This document shows, piece after piece, positions 63,120 to 64,000 of a stretch of DNA of 64,000 nt (the first letter of the stretch is position 1; each line of letters begins with the position of its first letter). Position numbers and translations under genes: made by a program. The notes below the pieces were generated by a model. The model was given only the letters and a program-made list of their open reading frames with translations. It did not search any database and was not told the DNA's origin. Origin of the DNA: Bacteroidota bacterium. GTDB lineage: Bacteria > Bacteroidota > Bacteroidia > Chitinophagales > Chitinophagaceae. The stretch spans positions 62,001 through 126,000 of the forward strand of contig JAPLEH010000010.1 in the NCBI GenBank assembly GCA_026391455.1, written 5' to 3'.

Positions 63120-63548
63120 ATGTCAGAAAACGCAGATCAGCTTGCCGGCCAGGTAGTGGCACATATGATGCAGCACGACCAGTTCAGTCAATGGCTGGGA
63201 ATTGAGGTATTATCCGTTGCCGAAGGGCACAGTAAAATCAAAATGACCGTACGAAGTGAAATGGTGAATGGCTTTGGCATTGTGCATGGCGGTATTGCCT
63301 TTTCGCTGGCCGACAGTGCATTTGCCTTTGCCTGTAATAACCGGAATGTGCTTTCTGTAGCGCTCGACACTTCCATCAATTTTATCAAACCTGTACACGT
63401 GAATGATGTGCTGGTGGCAGAGGCGAAAGAACTCCACAATGGAAAATCCACGGGCCTTTATCATATTACCATCACCAATCAGCGGGATCATGAAGTGGCC
63501 GTATTCAAAGGACTTTGCTACCGTACGGATAAATCGCTTATACCCTGA
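63120..63548 (+). CDS. paaI: Hotdog-fold phenylacetyl-CoA thioesterase PaaI
   Basis: GFGIVHGGIAFSLADSAFAFACNNRN; downstream of paaG. Confidence 0.92.
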   Translation: MSENADQLAGQVVAHMMQHDQFSQWLGIEVLSVAEGHSKIKMTVRSEMVNGFGIVHGGIAFSLADSAFAFACNNRNVLSVALDTSINFIKPVHVNDVLVAEAKELHNGKSTGLYHITITNQRDHEVAVFKGLCYRTDKSLIP

Positions 63549-63573
63549 TCGGGCTTTACCTTAATCATACGTT

Positions 63574-64000
63574 ATGATCTACCGGTTCAACGATATTATT
63601 CCTGTAGTACATGAAAGTTCATTTGTACATCCCCAGGCTGCCGTAACGGGAAATGTAATCATTGGCAGGGATTGTTATATTGGTCCGGGGGCTGCCCTGC
63701 GCGGCGATTGGGGCCAGATCATACTCGAAGACGGGTGCAATGTACAGGAGAATTGCACGGTGCATATGTTTCCCGGTGTGACCGTATTACTGAAAGCCGG
63801 TGCACATATCGGTCACGGCGCTATTATTCACGGTGCCACCATTGGAAAAAATTGTCTCATTGGGATGAACAGTGTGATCATGGACAATGTGGAATTAGGG
63901 GATGAATGTATTGTAGGCGCACTTACTTTCATAAAAGAAAAAAGCAATATCCCGGCACGAAGCCTGGTGGTGGGCAACCCCGGAAAGATCATCAAAGATG
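63574..64000 (+). CDS. paaY: PaaY-like hexapeptide-repeat protein (gamma-carbonic-anhydrase fold), 3' truncated by window edge
   Basis: Hand translation from ATG 63574: MIYRFNDIIPVVHESSFVHPQAAVTGNVIIGRDCYIGPGAALRGDWGQIILEDGCNVQENCTVHMFPGVTVLL...GHGAIIHGATIGKNCLIGMNSVIMDNVELGDECIVGA, open to 64000. Confidence 0.9.
   Translation, partial: MIYRFNDIIPVVHESSFVHPQAAVTGNVIIGRDCYIGPGAALRGDWGQIILEDGCNVQENCTVHMFPGVTVLLKAGAHIGHGAIIHGATIGKNCLIGMNSVIMDNVELGDECIVGALTFIKEKSNIPARSLVVGNPGKIIKD

Overview
This 64 kb window looks like a Bacteroidota chromosome, probably Chitinophagaceae-like. The lineage is inferred from SusC/SusD proteins, T9SS-type C-termini and the overall gene style. I found no rRNA, tRNA, transposase, phage module or CRISPR array. 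Main blocks: (1) ~1-8.3 kb, two vanadium-haloperoxidase/PAP2-like proteins with two predicted outer-membrane barrels, a TonB receptor and a DUF3179 protein. (2) ~8.4-33 kb, a disaccharide (sucrose/trehalose-like) utilisation region: two paralogous LacI regulators, three MFS transporters, trehalase, an amylosucrase-like GH13, fructokinase, SusC/SusD, and two large FG-GAP/ASPIC-UnbV proteins, one broken by an apparent internal deletion. (3) ~33-40 kb, mostly housekeeping genes (NrtR/AraR-like Nudix regulator, ligA, HNH protein, patatin, DUF2461, asd). (4) ~39.7-41.8 kb, a compact operon with a lipoprotein ending in an 8-cysteine, fulvocin-C-like tail, a TlpA-like membrane thioredoxin and a DUF1573 protein. 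This is my best candidate for an under-described system. (5) ~45.9-64 kb, a phenylacetate catabolic cluster (TetR, paaE, paaA, paaB, paaC, paaD, paaG, paaI, paaY) split by a ~9 kb block of unrelated genes and by a four-helix-bundle (S23/IVP) gene with a premature amber stop. Two edge CDSs (3-1103 and 63574-64000) are incomplete in or absent from the supplied ORF track. All family calls were made by eye from the translations; no database search was run.
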